A program made the translations under genes and the position numbers. From Saccharopolyspora soli (GTDB taxonomy: Bacteria > Actinomycetota > Actinomycetes > Mycobacteriales > Pseudonocardiaceae), in assembly GCF_022678645.1 (NCBI RefSeq), contig NZ_JALBWV010000061.1, forward strand, positions 1 to 51,612: a stretch of DNA of 51,612 bases, written 5' to 3'. The notes beneath the pieces are model-generated. The model made no database searches and was not told the DNA's origin. It saw nothing but the letters and a program-made list of their open reading frames with translations. Positions 15,566-23,698 of the stretch are shown piece after piece. Within the stretch, counting starts at the first letter, position 1. The number at the start of each line of letters is the position of its first letter.

Positions 15566-15599
15566 CACCCCGCATCCGCCGCAATCTGGAGAGCTCCAC

Positions 15600-16118
15600 G
15601 TGAACATCGCCCCCGCTGACCTCCTCGTTGTCGGCGACCCACAACCCATCCCGCGAACTCACCCCCACCGCCTCTGCACCGCGCGCACCACCGATGGGCT
15701 CCGATGCAGCCGCCTCCGCGACCACGTCGGGCGCCAGCACGTAGCCGGCGACGGCACGACCGTGCTCGCCGTCTGGGCGTGGCACGAGGACATGACGTTC
15801 ATGGGCGACATCGTTCTCAGCGTCGTCGCCATCGACCTCAACATCGAACTCGACCCAGCCGAACCCGGCCGCTGCAGCGCGATCCGAGGTGACCGGGCCA
15901 TGCTGCGCAGCAGCGCCCCCAACTTCTCGGAGGACGTCTTCGCGGTCCTCGAACGCGGCCACGGTGCCCTGGGGTGGCGCCCGGTCACCGAGGCACTGAC
16001 CAAGACCCAGATCCGGGAGTGGCACCTCCACCGGACCCGGAAACCCGTCTCGATGTCCCGCGCCTTCGACCAGTGGCTCAACCACGTCGCCGCCCGACAC
16101 CGGATGGACATTCCGTGA
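15600..16118 (+). CDS. Hypothetical Cys/His-motif protein, paralogue B (172 aa)
   Basis: GTG at 15600 after CTGGAGAG. CTARTTDGLRC...H...H repeats the C-x9-C-x5-H-x4-H pattern plus AGD of the protein at 6615-7157, and the C-terminus (FDQWLNHVAARHR) also matches. The central region is divergent. Stop overlaps the next start (GTGA). Function unknown; probably zinc-binding. Confidence 0.7.
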   Translation: MNIAPADLLVVGDPQPIPRTHPHRLCTARTTDGLRCSRLRDHVGRQHVAGDGTTVLAVWAWHEDMTFMGDIVLSVVAIDLNIELDPAEPGRCSAIRGDRAMLRSSAPNFSEDVFAVLERGHGALGWRPVTEALTKTQIREWHLHRTRKPVSMSRAFDQWLNHVAARHRMDIP

Positions 16119-16309
16119 CCACCCATCACAGCACCACGACCACCAAGAGGCCGTGGATCAACCTCGACAGCATCAACGACGCCGAGACGCGGATCTACCG
16201 CCGCTCACGTCTACCACGAACAACTGACCAGCTACTTCACGCGGCGCCGGGCAGGGAGCACCTGCCCGGCGCCGCCGTTTTCGCGGAAAGGAACCCCACC
16301 CCCTCGTGA
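16115..16309 (+). CDS. Small hypothetical protein, up to 64 aa
   Basis: GTG at 16115 overlaps the paralogue B stop. The N-terminal KRPWINLDSINDAETRIYRRSR is coding-like. The frame then runs through a perfect hairpin (16241-16275), so a frameshift near 16205 or an earlier end is possible; the alternative frame reads AHVYHEQLTSYF. Confidence 0.4.
   Translation: MTTHHSTTTTKRPWINLDSINDAETRIYRRSRLPRTTDQLLHAAPGREHLPGAAVFAERNPTPS
16241..16275. terminator. Perfect 15-bp hairpin
   Basis: Arms 16241-16255 and 16261-16275 are exact complements with loop GAGCA. It overlaps the predicted 3' end of the 64-aa frame and precedes the next ribosome site. Confidence 0.7.
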
Positions 16310-16413
16310 ACGACTCCACGCCGATCTACACCCAGCTGGCCGCAGAAATGAAAGACGTCGAGGAACCGCCGAAATGGCCGGAAACCGACCCCGACGGCGA
16401 GGGCTCGGACTGA
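16306..16413 (+). CDS. Small acidic protein, 35 aa
   Basis: GTG at 16306 after GGAAAGGAA. MNDSTPIYTQLAAEMKDVEEPPKWPETDPDGEGSD: acidic, Pro-rich, probably disordered at its end. Good ribosome site and codon use; function unknown. Confidence 0.5.
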   Translation: MNDSTPIYTQLAAEMKDVEEPPKWPETDPDGEGSD

Positions 16414-16616
16414 GCTGCTGATCAGCGCCCCAGTCCGCTGTACCTCGGAATTCGCCTGAAACCTAGTCAACTCCTACGCAGCGCTGGCTCATGAGCTGCG
16501 CCGCCGACCTCGTCTCCACGGCACCCCAAGCTGACCGACACCGAAGCCCGTCGTTACCACTGGGCTCCAGTTGAGACTTGTCGTTGCGTCATCGTCTGAC
16601 GAATAGCCCGAGTGCT

Positions 16617-16652
16617 GGAGCAGGCACAATGAGCCGGAATTGAGCCTGCTCC
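16617..16652. promoter_or_regulatory. 9-bp inverted repeat upstream of membrane gene
   Basis: GGAGCAGGC (16617-16625) and GCCTGCTCC (16644-16652) lie 15 nt before the start at 16667, right at the ribosome site. This could be an operator or an mRNA stem that limits translation. Confidence 0.45.
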
Positions 16653-16666
16653 GCGAGGGAAGGACC

Positions 16667-17296
16667 ATGAGCGCCAACAACATGCCGGCGGCGTCAATGC
16701 CTCCGTGGGAGGCAGCCCGCCCCACGTTCAGTTCATGGGGCGCCGTGTTTCAGGAAGACGAGGGCTGGACGCTGGCCGTGGTCGATCCGCGAATACCGGT
16801 AGACGAATCACGCGAGCGGGTCGCCGCGCTGAATGAATGGGTGAACTGGCGCGGCGACCGGCGCTGGTGGATCTGGCTCGCGGGCGGAATCACCCTCGCG
16901 TGCGCCCTGCTGATCTGGGTGGCGGCGGCGGTGCCTGAGACCAGTATGAAGATTCCTGTGATGATCGGTGTCGTGCTACCACTGGTAGGCATCCCAGCAA
17001 TCACCGCGTGGCGTAAGGCTCTCAGCGCCCCCAAGCGTCCCTGCGAGGTCATGCTCCGCGGCGCCGTTGATGCCAGGCTGTGGCGGCTTGTGCGGCACCT
17101 CAACTCCTACCGGAACGTCGAACCGGACCACGTGGATGCCGTTCGAGGATTGCTCTGGGCCCTGGCACACACCACGCCCCGCGCCGAGCTAGTTAACGAC
17201 CTCTCGGAACGTTTCGCTGGTTGGTCCGAGCATGATGCGCCCGCGATTCGCAGCGCGGCAGCCCAGATCTGGGCGAACATACCCACCACGCCTTGA
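16667..17296 (+). CDS. Two-helix membrane protein, 209 aa
   Basis: ATG at 16667 after GAGGGAAGGA. Residues ~70-90 (WIWLAGGITLACALLIWVAA) and ~97-115 (MKIPVMIGVVLPLVGIPAIT) are membrane segments. The C-terminal ~95 residues are soluble and helical, with two half-similar helical stretches. No signal peptide; probably anchored with both ends inside. Function unknown. Confidence 0.65.
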   Translation: MSANNMPAASMPPWEAARPTFSSWGAVFQEDEGWTLAVVDPRIPVDESRERVAALNEWVNWRGDRRWWIWLAGGITLACALLIWVAAAVPETSMKIPVMIGVVLPLVGIPAITAWRKALSAPKRPCEVMLRGAVDARLWRLVRHLNSYRNVEPDHVDAVRGLLWALAHTTPRAELVNDLSERFAGWSEHDAPAIRSAAAQIWANIPTTP

Positions 17297-17303
17297 ACCA
17301 ACC

Positions 17304-17410
17304 CTGTTCTCGGCCGCTCCCGAGTACGGCGGCTTCGAGCACACACCCGACTGGAGGGAATATCGGCAAGTCTCCGCGCGGAGATCCGCGACGGCCTGGT
17401 AACCGCCTGA
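17304..17410 (+). pseudogene. Frameshifted remnant, possibly GntR-type N-terminus
   Basis: PEYGGFEHTPDWREYRQVSA in one frame joins AEIRDGLVTA in the next frame before TGA 17408. The string YRQVSAEIRDGLVTA resembles the start of GntR winged-helix domains, but the rest is missing. A short remnant only. Confidence 0.3.
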
Positions 17411-17428
17411 CACGGCTGTGGCATATGC

Positions 17429-17467
17429 GAAGGAGCCCCGTTCGTACGAGACGAACGGGGCTCCTTC
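17429..17467. terminator. Perfect 17-bp hairpin
   Basis: Arms 17429-17445 and 17451-17467 are exact complements with loop ACGAG, beginning GAAGGAG and ending CTCCTTC. No T-tract; clear module boundary. Confidence 0.8.
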
Positions 17468-17486
17468 AAAGGGCCGGTATGCGGCT

Positions 17487-17591
17487 ATGCCCGTTACGGG
17501 CGAGAACATCTCGGCCAAGATCGATCAGGTGACACGCTACATGATCCGGAAGAGCGGCGACAAGCAGCGCCACACGCCAGTTTTCGTCTGA
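17487..17591 (+). CDS. Small basic protein, 34 aa
   Basis: ATG at 17487: MPVTGENISAKIDQVTRYM... is short, basic at the end (RKSGDKQRHTPVFV). Preceded by GGGCCGG only, a weak ribosome site. Possibly a remnant. Confidence 0.35.
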   Translation: MPVTGENISAKIDQVTRYMIRKSGDKQRHTPVFV

Positions 17592-17676
17592 CGCGAGACT
17601 CAGACCCTGACCTTCGCCGCGAACGTCCGTGTCGCTTCGCACGTGAACCTGAAGGAGAACGCGATGAAGGAGCCCG

Positions 17677-17781
17677 GTGCCAACGACCTGGCTGGTCAAC
17701 TACCTCGCCGCCGAGGCCGAGATCCGACCGGCCGCGAACCCCGGTGCTTCCGAGGTTTCGCACCCGAACGGGAAACGGTAA
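17677..17781 (+). CDS. Small protein, 34 aa
   Basis: GTG at 17677 after AAGGAG gives MPTTWLVNYLAAEAEIRPAA..., helical and coding-like, ending at TAA 17779. It precedes the split cupin-like gene and could be a leader or a small partner. Function unknown. Confidence 0.45.
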   Translation: MPTTWLVNYLAAEAEIRPAANPGASEVSHPNGKR

Positions 17782-17864
17782 ACCCGTTCCTGATCCAGCT
17801 CGCCGCTGCCATCGTGGAAGCCGACGCCAAGCACTCTAAAACCGTTGGTACGGAAGGGAAAAAC

Positions 17865-18155
17865 ATGTTCACTGTGGAAGTCGCCCCCGGTCTTGTGCTC
17901 GATGAGGCGATGTACGAGGTGGCCGCCGCGGGCATCCTGGAATACGCGCCCGACGTCGCCCCGCTGACCAAGGAGACGTTCGTCGCCCCGACCGGATGGT
18001 GGATCATCCCGGACGACGACTGCGTGGGCTACAAGGCCGAGCTGGTCCTGCGCAACGACCGCGACCGGACGATCAAGCTGAACAACTGGTATTTGCCGGA
18101 CCTGCGCGGCGGCGAGGAATCCCGGCCGCACTCACATCCCTGGCGTGTTGACTGA
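17865..18155 (+). pseudogene. Cupin-like gene, 5' half, cut by mobile element
   Basis: ATG at 17865 follows GGAAGGG. Residues 1-93 (MFTVEVAPGLVLDEAMYE... to RPHSHPW) align with residues 1-99 of the intact homologue encoded inside the element at 21979-22623 (shared: G-W-W, GYKAE, PDLR, PHxHPW). After Trp93 the frame enters element DNA and stops at TGA 18153. The missing half lies at 22790-23113, 4.65 kb away. HxH would be the metal-binding pair of a cupin-type fold; the break falls directly behind it. Confidence 0.85.
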
Positions 18156-18182
18156 ACTACCTAGCGAGTTTGACCAGTTCAG
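18152..18182. repeat. Left-end inverted heptamers
   Basis: CTGAACT at 18152-18158 and AGTTCAG at 18176-18182 are inverted copies, the first 8 nt inside the left junction. The same heptamers occur at the right end, so they are probable recombinase-binding sites. Confidence 0.7.
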
Positions 18183-18218
18183 AGGGGTATTTCGTCGATC
18201 GCTTGTTAGCGTGCGCCG

Positions 18219-19499
18219 GTGATCAACGACCCGGATGCGCCGCGAGACGTCGTGCGCCTGGTGGTGCCGCAGGCCGGGCGGCTGCTGGCCACGGGCGACG
18301 CCGGCGAGCCTTACCGACTGCTCGACGACGATGGCCAGGCAGTGGCCGCGGTGGCGGCGTACTTCGCGGAGCTGCAAGCGTCAGGGTGCCGGCCGACGAC
18401 CTTGCGGTCCTATGGGAATGACCTGCTGCGCTGGTGGCGGTTTCTCGCCTCGGTCGAGGTCGCCTGGGACAAGGCGACGCGGACCGAGGCTCGCGACTTC
18501 ATGCGGTGGATGCAGCTCGCCGCCAAGCCGGTACGTCCGCACTGGCGACACCAGGGCTCTGCCGAGACCGTGCCGCCTCGGCAGCCGCGGCACGGAGCTT
18601 CAGCGGGCACCGCGAACGCGGTCACGGGCAAGGCGACGCCGGGCAGGAAGTTCAAGTCCTCAACGGCAGCCCACGCCGAAACGGTGCTGCGGTCGTTCTA
18701 CGACTTCCAGCTCGAAGCGGGCGCCGGGCCGATCGTGAACCCGTTTCCCTTGGCCAGAGCACGACGGTCCGGCCGAGCCCACGCGCACCACAGCCCGATG
18801 GACCCGTTCCGTCCGGAGCGGACGGGCCGCTACCGGCCGAAGGCGCAACGACGCGCGCCGAAACGCATCCCCGACGACCGGTTCAACGAGCTGTTCGCCA
18901 GCCTGAAGTACCACCGCGACCGTGCCCTTCTGGCGTTCTGGGTGTCGACCGGAGCACGCGCCGCGGAACTGCTGGGCACGCGGCAACGTGACGCCGATCC
19001 CGGCGATCAGCTCATCGCGGTGACCCGTAAAGGAACCGGCGCGGTGCAGCCGCTACCGGCCTCCCCGGACGCGTTCGTGTGGCTACGCCTCTACCAGGAA
19101 GAGGTGTGGCGCAGCGGGGCGCCGCGCGGAGCGCGCTGCCCGTTGTGGTGGACGCTGCGCCGCCCGTGGCGGCCACTGACCTACCACGCGGCCCGAGCGA
19201 TGTTCGTGCGGGTGAACGCACTGCTGGGCTCGAACTGGACGTTGCACGACCTTCGGCACACCGCGGCCTACCGGCTGGCGCGTGACCCGCAGATGCCGCT
19301 GACCGACGTGCAGTGGATCTTGGGCCACCGGCTGCTGAGCACCACGCAGCTCTACGTCCCACCCGGTGAGGACGAGATGATCAGCAACGTGGTCGCCTTC
19401 CATGAGCGCCAAGCGCGCCCGGCACCGGTTGTGCCTCCGCCGCCGGCCAGCGGCTACGACCCGGCGGCCCTGGACGTCCTGTTCGGCAGCCGATCGTGA
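18219..19499 (+). CDS. Tyrosine recombinase 1, 426 aa
   Basis: GTG at 18219. An N-terminal core-binding (SAM-like) domain (~30-160: VAAYFAELQASGCRPTTLRSYGNDLLRW) precedes the catalytic domain. Conserved catalytic residues are visible: R247 in STGARAAELL, H343 and R346 in LHDLRHTAA, H370 in ILGHRLL and the nucleophile Y379 in TTQLYVPP. A Arg/Lys-rich linker at ~180-215 is unusual but full length is plausible. It overlaps recombinase 2 by 4 nt, so both are made from one message and probably act together in excision and integration. Confidence 0.9.
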   Translation: MINDPDAPRDVVRLVVPQAGRLLATGDAGEPYRLLDDDGQAVAAVAAYFAELQASGCRPTTLRSYGNDLLRWWRFLASVEVAWDKATRTEARDFMRWMQLAAKPVRPHWRHQGSAETVPPRQPRHGASAGTANAVTGKATPGRKFKSSTAAHAETVLRSFYDFQLEAGAGPIVNPFPLARARRSGRAHAHHSPMDPFRPERTGRYRPKAQRRAPKRIPDDRFNELFASLKYHRDRALLAFWVSTGARAAELLGTRQRDADPGDQLIAVTRKGTGAVQPLPASPDAFVWLRLYQEEVWRSGAPRGARCPLWWTLRRPWRPLTYHAARAMFVRVNALLGSNWTLHDLRHTAAYRLARDPQMPLTDVQWILGHRLLSTTQLYVPPGEDEMISNVVAFHERQARPAPVVPPPPASGYDPAALDVLFGSRS

Positions 19500-21982
19500 C
19501 CGCCGCACCCGCCGTGGCGCCCCGCATGCAGCAGACGCCGGCGAGCCCGGACTTTCGCGGACAAGTGGCCGATGAGCTGCGGCATCGGTTTCCGCCGCGG
19601 CCAGTGCCCGATGCCTGGCCGATCTCCATGCGCGGCCGCGCTGACGTGCTTGGCCGGATCGAGGAGATGCTGGCCGACGCCGCGACGCAGCTGCGCGTGA
19701 ACTGGCGCCGGGGCGCGGACCTGTTGTTGCAGTGGTTGGAGACCTTCCCCGGCGAGTCCTGGCAGCAGCGCTGGTACGCCAGCCCCGCGCACGATCTCGG
19801 ACAATGCTGGGCCGACACCGCTGCTCAGCAGCTGGCCAAGCCGATCGTCACGTTGCCGAACGTGCTCCGGTGCGGGCTTCTCGCGTTGTTCTGCCTGGAT
19901 GCCGTTCGTCCGCGAATGACGTGGCTGGTGGAGTGCCGCTCGCCGTACTGGACGCAGGCGATCACCACCTACCGCGACCCGTCCGGCTTCGCCGCCCTCG
20001 AAGCATCCGTCGATCCGATCCAGTGGTCCAAGCGGGTGACCGTGATCGCGCTCAACCAGCTGGCGAAGATGCTGATCGCCAAGGGCGGCGGAATCCGGGA
20101 CATCACCGTCGGCGACTGCCTGGAGTTCCGGGACGCGCGGGTCGCCACGCTGGCCAACAGCGCAGGGCAGACCCTGTTCTATAGCCTGCTGAGGAACCTG
20201 GGCTCGTTCCCCGCGGACGCACCGGTGACGCTGAACCGGCTCGGCTCCCGCAGCGGGCAACTGTCGGTCGCGCAGCTGGTCGACCGATTCGGCCTGGCGT
20301 GCAGGCCGGTGCGGGACCTGTTCGTGGACTACCTGACCGAACGGCAGCCCGTCCTCGACTACAAGTCCGTGGACTCGCTGTCGCGGAACCTGGCGCAGAA
20401 CTTCTGGCAAGACCTCGAACGCCACCATCCGGGAATCGACTCGCTGCACTTGCCACCCGAGATCGCCGCGAGCTGGAAGGAGCGGCTGAGGACCAAGACG
20501 ACCCGGCGCAGGCAGCCCGACGGCTCGATCGCTGATGTCGCCAGCCCGCGGAAGAACTACACCGCGCTGCTGACCGGCGTACGCGGCTTCTACCTCGACA
20601 TCGCGGAATGGGCGCTGGAGGACCCAGCACGCTGGGGACCGTGGGCTGCGCCGAGCCCGGTCAGCGCCGCCGAGGTGACCGGCTGGCACAAGGCCGCAGC
20701 GCAGCGGAAAGCGAGGATGGACCAGCGGACCCGCGAACGCCTGCCGATCGTGCCGTTGCTGGCCGAGGGTGCAGCCCGTCGCCTTCAGGACGCCCGGACC
20801 AGGTTGGAGGCTGTTCTCGCCGCTGCTCCCGGCGAGCGTTTCACCGTTCTCGGCGAGACCTTCGTCCGTGCCGGTCACGCTGGCCGCACGGCGATCGACG
20901 GCTCCAAGTGCGCCTACGACGACACCGGCCGCCGCCACAACTTCGAGTTCGCCGAGAACCGCGCGTTCTGGGCGTGGGCATCGGTGGAGTTCCTGCGCCA
21001 CACCGGGGTGCGGATCGAGGAGATGCTTGAGGTCAGCCACCACAGCATCACCCAGTACCGGCTGCCAGCCACCGGTGAGCTGATCCCGCTGTTGCAGATC
21101 GCCCCGTCCAAGACCGATGAGGAGCGCCTTCTCGTCGTCAGCCCCGAGCTGGCCGACGTGCTCAGCGCCATCGTCCAGCGCGTACGCGCCAGCAACGGCG
21201 CAATCCCGCTGGTGACCGCCTACGACCCTCTGGAACGGGTCTGGAATCCACCACTGCCGTTGCTGTTCCAGTGGCAGGTCGGCGGCGAACGACGTGCCGT
21301 CTCCCGCGCGGCCGTCCGCAAGGGCATCAACGAAGTCCTGCTCGAAATCGGCTTGACCGACGCCGCCGGCGAGCCGCTGACCTACCAGCTGCATGACTTC
21401 CGGCGTATCTTCGCGACGGAGGCAATCCAAAATGGAATGCCACCGCACATCGCTCAACTTCTGTTGGGGCACAAGGATATCAACACCACAATGGGCTACA
21501 AGGCCGTCTATCCCCAAGAGGCGATCAACGGCCACCGCGCGTTCATCGCCCGCCGTCGCGGCCTCCGCCCGAGCTTCGAGTACCGCACGCCCACCGACGA
21601 GGAGTGGGACGAATTCCTCGGCCATTTCCAGCGCCGCAAGCTCTCGCTCGGTGAATGTGGCCGCGCCTACGGTTCCGGTTGCCAGCATGAGCACGCCTGT
21701 GTCAGATGTTCGCTCCTGCGGGTTGATCCGGCCCAGCGCGGCCGACTGGAGGAGATCCGCGACAACCTCGTCGACCGCGTCGCCGAGGCAGAGCGCGAAG
21801 GCTGGGTCGGCGAAGCCGACGGTCTGCGCGTCAGCCTCGCCGCCGCCCAGGACAAACTCGCCCAGCTCAACGAACGCGCCCTGCGCGCCACCACGATTAA
21901 CCTCGGTCTCCCAGCCTTCGGCGACGTTGCGGGCCGAACCACGGTCGCACCGCGACGTCTCGGCGATCCGGCGAACGCCTAG
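19496..21982 (+). CDS. Large tyrosine recombinase 2, 828 aa
   Basis: GTG at 19496 overlaps the recombinase 1 stop. About 400 residues precede the catalytic domain, whose residues are R506 (TGVRIEEML), H633 and R636 (LHDFRR), H659 (LLGHKDI) and Y668 (TMGYKAVY). A Cys-rich segment follows (GSGCQHEHACVRCSLL, ~720-740), then a helical charged tail likely forming a coiled coil. Size and tail resemble TnpB-type recombinases of Tn554-like elements. Its TAG stop overlaps the convergent cargo gene's stop (CTAG). Confidence 0.9.
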   Translation: MTAAPAVAPRMQQTPASPDFRGQVADELRHRFPPRPVPDAWPISMRGRADVLGRIEEMLADAATQLRVNWRRGADLLLQWLETFPGESWQQRWYASPAHDLGQCWADTAAQQLAKPIVTLPNVLRCGLLALFCLDAVRPRMTWLVECRSPYWTQAITTYRDPSGFAALEASVDPIQWSKRVTVIALNQLAKMLIAKGGGIRDITVGDCLEFRDARVATLANSAGQTLFYSLLRNLGSFPADAPVTLNRLGSRSGQLSVAQLVDRFGLACRPVRDLFVDYLTERQPVLDYKSVDSLSRNLAQNFWQDLERHHPGIDSLHLPPEIAASWKERLRTKTTRRRQPDGSIADVASPRKNYTALLTGVRGFYLDIAEWALEDPARWGPWAAPSPVSAAEVTGWHKAAAQRKARMDQRTRERLPIVPLLAEGAARRLQDARTRLEAVLAAAPGERFTVLGETFVRAGHAGRTAIDGSKCAYDDTGRRHNFEFAENRAFWAWASVEFLRHTGVRIEEMLEVSHHSITQYRLPATGELIPLLQIAPSKTDEERLLVVSPELADVLSAIVQRVRASNGAIPLVTAYDPLERVWNPPLPLLFQWQVGGERRAVSRAAVRKGINEVLLEIGLTDAAGEPLTYQLHDFRRIFATEAIQNGMPPHIAQLLLGHKDINTTMGYKAVYPQEAINGHRAFIARRRGLRPSFEYRTPTDEEWDEFLGHFQRRKLSLGECGRAYGSGCQHEHACVRCSLLRVDPAQRGRLEEIRDNLVDRVAEAEREGWVGEADGLRVSLAAAQDKLAQLNERALRATTINLGLPAFGDVAGRTTVAPRRLGDPANA

Positions 21983-22623
21983 GCCGCGGCGGCGTGCTGC
22001 GGGTTGATCCGGTACATCCGAGCCCGGAATCGTTCCTGCTCGACGGGATCGCGCTGCACTGCGACGTGGCAGCCAGTCGAAAGGTCCAGGTGTCCCCAAA
22101 TTCCCTTGTTCTCCTCGTCGTGAATCCAGCGGCCGCAGACCATCACCGACACCGTCCGGCCGGGGTCCGCGATGCTGGTGACCTCGTGGTAGTCGCGGGC
22201 GAAGATCCGGTTTACCGAACCGGGCAGATTGAGCACGCTGCCCTTCTGAACCAGCAGGCCGGACGCCGAACGGTGCCAGTGCTGATCTTCGTATCCGCCC
22301 AGGACTGGGTGGGCTTCCATGACCTCCCAAGGATGTGTGTGGGGCTTCGAGGTCTCGGCGCTGCGCAAGTCCGGGCGGTACCAGATGTTGACTTTGATGG
22401 TCAGGTCGAGCGTCTGCGTGACGACGAACTCGGCCTTGTAGCCGATCGGGACGCCAGCGTCATCGTCATCCGGACCAGCCACCAGCCACCACCGGGCCGG
22501 GTCGACGAACGTGTCCCAGGTGAGGGCAGGCTGCTCAGGCGCATGCGTGGCCAGACCTTCACTGGCCGCGCCAAACAGCTCCTTGTCCAGCTCGATACCG
22601 GGGATGACTTCCAAGCGGTGCAT
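21979..22623 (-). CDS. Intact cupin-like cargo protein, 214 aa
   Basis: Start ATG at 22623 is chosen because GGAAGG lies just upstream and it aligns with the start of the split host homologue; an earlier ATG at 22650 is in frame. PHTHPWE at 94-100 and DYHEV at 144-148 supply His/Glu ligands suggestive of a small metal cupin, followed by PGRTVSVMVCGR and a C-terminal YRINPQH also found in the host copy (LRQLNPHQY). Function unknown. It replaces the gene its element destroys, in opposite orientation and with its own ribosome site. Confidence 0.8.
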   Translation of the reverse strand: MHRLEVIPGIELDKELFGAASEGLATHAPEQPALTWDTFVDPARWWLVAGPDDDDAGVPIGYKAEFVVTQTLDLTIKVNIWYRPDLRSAETSKPHTHPWEVMEAHPVLGGYEDQHWHRSASGLLVQKGSVLNLPGSVNRIFARDYHEVTSIADPGRTVSVMVCGRWIHDEENKGIWGHLDLSTGCHVAVQRDPVEQERFRARMYRINPQHAAAA

Positions 22624-22734
22624 CAGATTCCTTCCCATCCGCTCGATCACTTCCGACCAACAGTGCTCGCATCCGCGAGAGCCAGGGAGGGGTTTCGCGT
22701 TTCATCCTCGAACTGGAAACCCTGGAAACCTGCT

Positions 22735-22783
22735 CTGAACTGCGTAAACCCTCGCCTCAAGATGCGGGCCGGAGTTAGTTCAG
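22735..22783. repeat. Right-end inverted heptamers
   Basis: CTGAACT at 22735-22741 and AGTTCAG at 22777-22783; the latter ends 6 nt before the right junction and mirrors the left-end CTGAACT. Together they give terminal inverted 7-mers plus internal inverted copies. Confidence 0.7.
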
Positions 22784-22789
22784 AGAAGG

Positions 22790-23113
22790 CCGTTCGAGGC
22801 CAGGGTACTCGCCGGCGGCTATACCGAAGATCGCTACGAACCCACCGGCGACCTGGTCGACGGCCAGCCGCCGGTGCGCGCGCAGCTCGGCGTCGAGCAC
22901 CGGGCCGGCGGCCGCAACGACGTCCCGCGCTCGGTCTATCACGAGGTCATCGAAATTCACGAGCCCGGCCGGACGCTCTCGCTGATGGTGTGCGGCCGCG
23001 GCGAACGCGGCGCCTGGGGCTACCTGGACACCTCGACCGGCCTGCACACGCCGACCTCCCCGGACCCGGACTTCAAGGCCAAGCTCCGCCAGCTCAACCC
23101 TCACCAGTACTGA
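22790..23113 (+). pseudogene. Cupin-like gene, 3' half
   Basis: From CCG 22790 the frame reads PFEARVLAGGYTEDRYEP..., SVYHEVIEIHEPGRTLSLMVCGRGERGAWGYLDTSTG... LRQLNPHQY stop. This aligns with residues ~101-210 of the cargo protein (VLGGYED, DYHEV, PGRTVSVMVCGR, WGHLDLSTG, YRINPQH). Joined to 17865-18143 it would restore a ~201-aa protein. No start codon of its own with a good ribosome site. Confidence 0.85.
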
Positions 23114-23140
23114 CCAGCCGCCCGCCTGCGGCTCGCGCGG

Positions 23141-23350
23141 TCAGCCGAGAACGTCGCTGCGGGTGCGGAACTCGAAGAACCCGCCGATCCGGTAGGTCCG
23201 AGTCCGGAAGGTGCGCCCAGGCCGGTAGCCGCGGCGGGCCAGGTCCGCGAGGACTTCCTTCCGCTCCCGCGCGCTGTGCGCGGCGACGTGCTCGGGCGCG
23301 AGGTCCTCGTGCAACGCGATGATCTCGAACGTCTCAGTTCGGAACGCCAT
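23141..23350 (-). CDS. Hypothetical protein, 69 aa
   Basis: ATG at 23350; residues MAFRTETFEIIALHEDLAPEHVAAHSARERKEVLADLARRGYRPGRTFRTRTYRI are coding-like with a helix then basic beta strand. Upstream in-frame codons to 23413 look noncoding. Convergent with the split gene. Function unknown. Confidence 0.55.
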   Translation of the reverse strand: MAFRTETFEIIALHEDLAPEHVAAHSARERKEVLADLARRGYRPGRTFRTRTYRIGGFFEFRTRSDVLG

Positions 23351-23451
23351 ACGCCCAGCGTAGAACCGCTCGGCTACCCGTGCGCCGACACGCGTTGGCT
23401 CCGGCCAGAGCACGGGCCGCCTTCGTCCGGGCAGGGTAGGGCGGTGACGAT

Positions 23452-23670
23452 CTAGCGGGCAGTCCGCTCGAAGTAGGTCGGTTCGTTGTCGGGGTGCAGA
23501 GCCAGGCTGAACACGTAGAACACCTCGTTGCCCTCAGCGTCGCGGCCGTCGGCCCAGCCGGGGCCGGTGGTCCAGGTGAGCGCACCGGGGTTATCAGGGT
23601 GCTGGGCGCGGAACCCGTCGAGATACGCGATCGCCTTCTTGATGGACTCGAACGCCGCCGAACCGACAAC
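23452..23670 (-). pseudogene. 5'-truncated small gene
   Basis: Minus-strand frame SAAFESIKKAIAYLDGFRAQHPDNPGALTW... to FSLALHPDNEPTYFERTAR stop is clearly coding-like but is blocked upstream by a TAG (23671-23673) and has no start codon, so the 5' end seems lost. Confidence 0.5.
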
Positions 23671-23698
23671 CTAGCTAGCCCAACCAGGGAGGTCAGGC

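Larger units (their letters stand above)
18144..22789. mobile_element. Two-recombinase transposon-like element with rescue-type cargo
   Basis: Bounded by the two halves of one gene: host sequence ...CCCTGG at 18143 would continue as CCGTTCGAG at 22790. Both junctions share GGC, suggesting a crossover of about 3 bp. It contains two overlapping tyrosine recombinase genes on the plus strand and one convergent cargo gene, which is an intact homologue of the interrupted gene. The layout recalls Tn554-type elements (recombinase pair, no DDE transposase), but family membership is inference from architecture. Confidence 0.85.

Noticed and set aside
19454..22330. 958-aa minus-strand frame opposite the recombinases
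   Set aside because: Antisense shadow; both recombinases on the plus strand have full catalytic residues.
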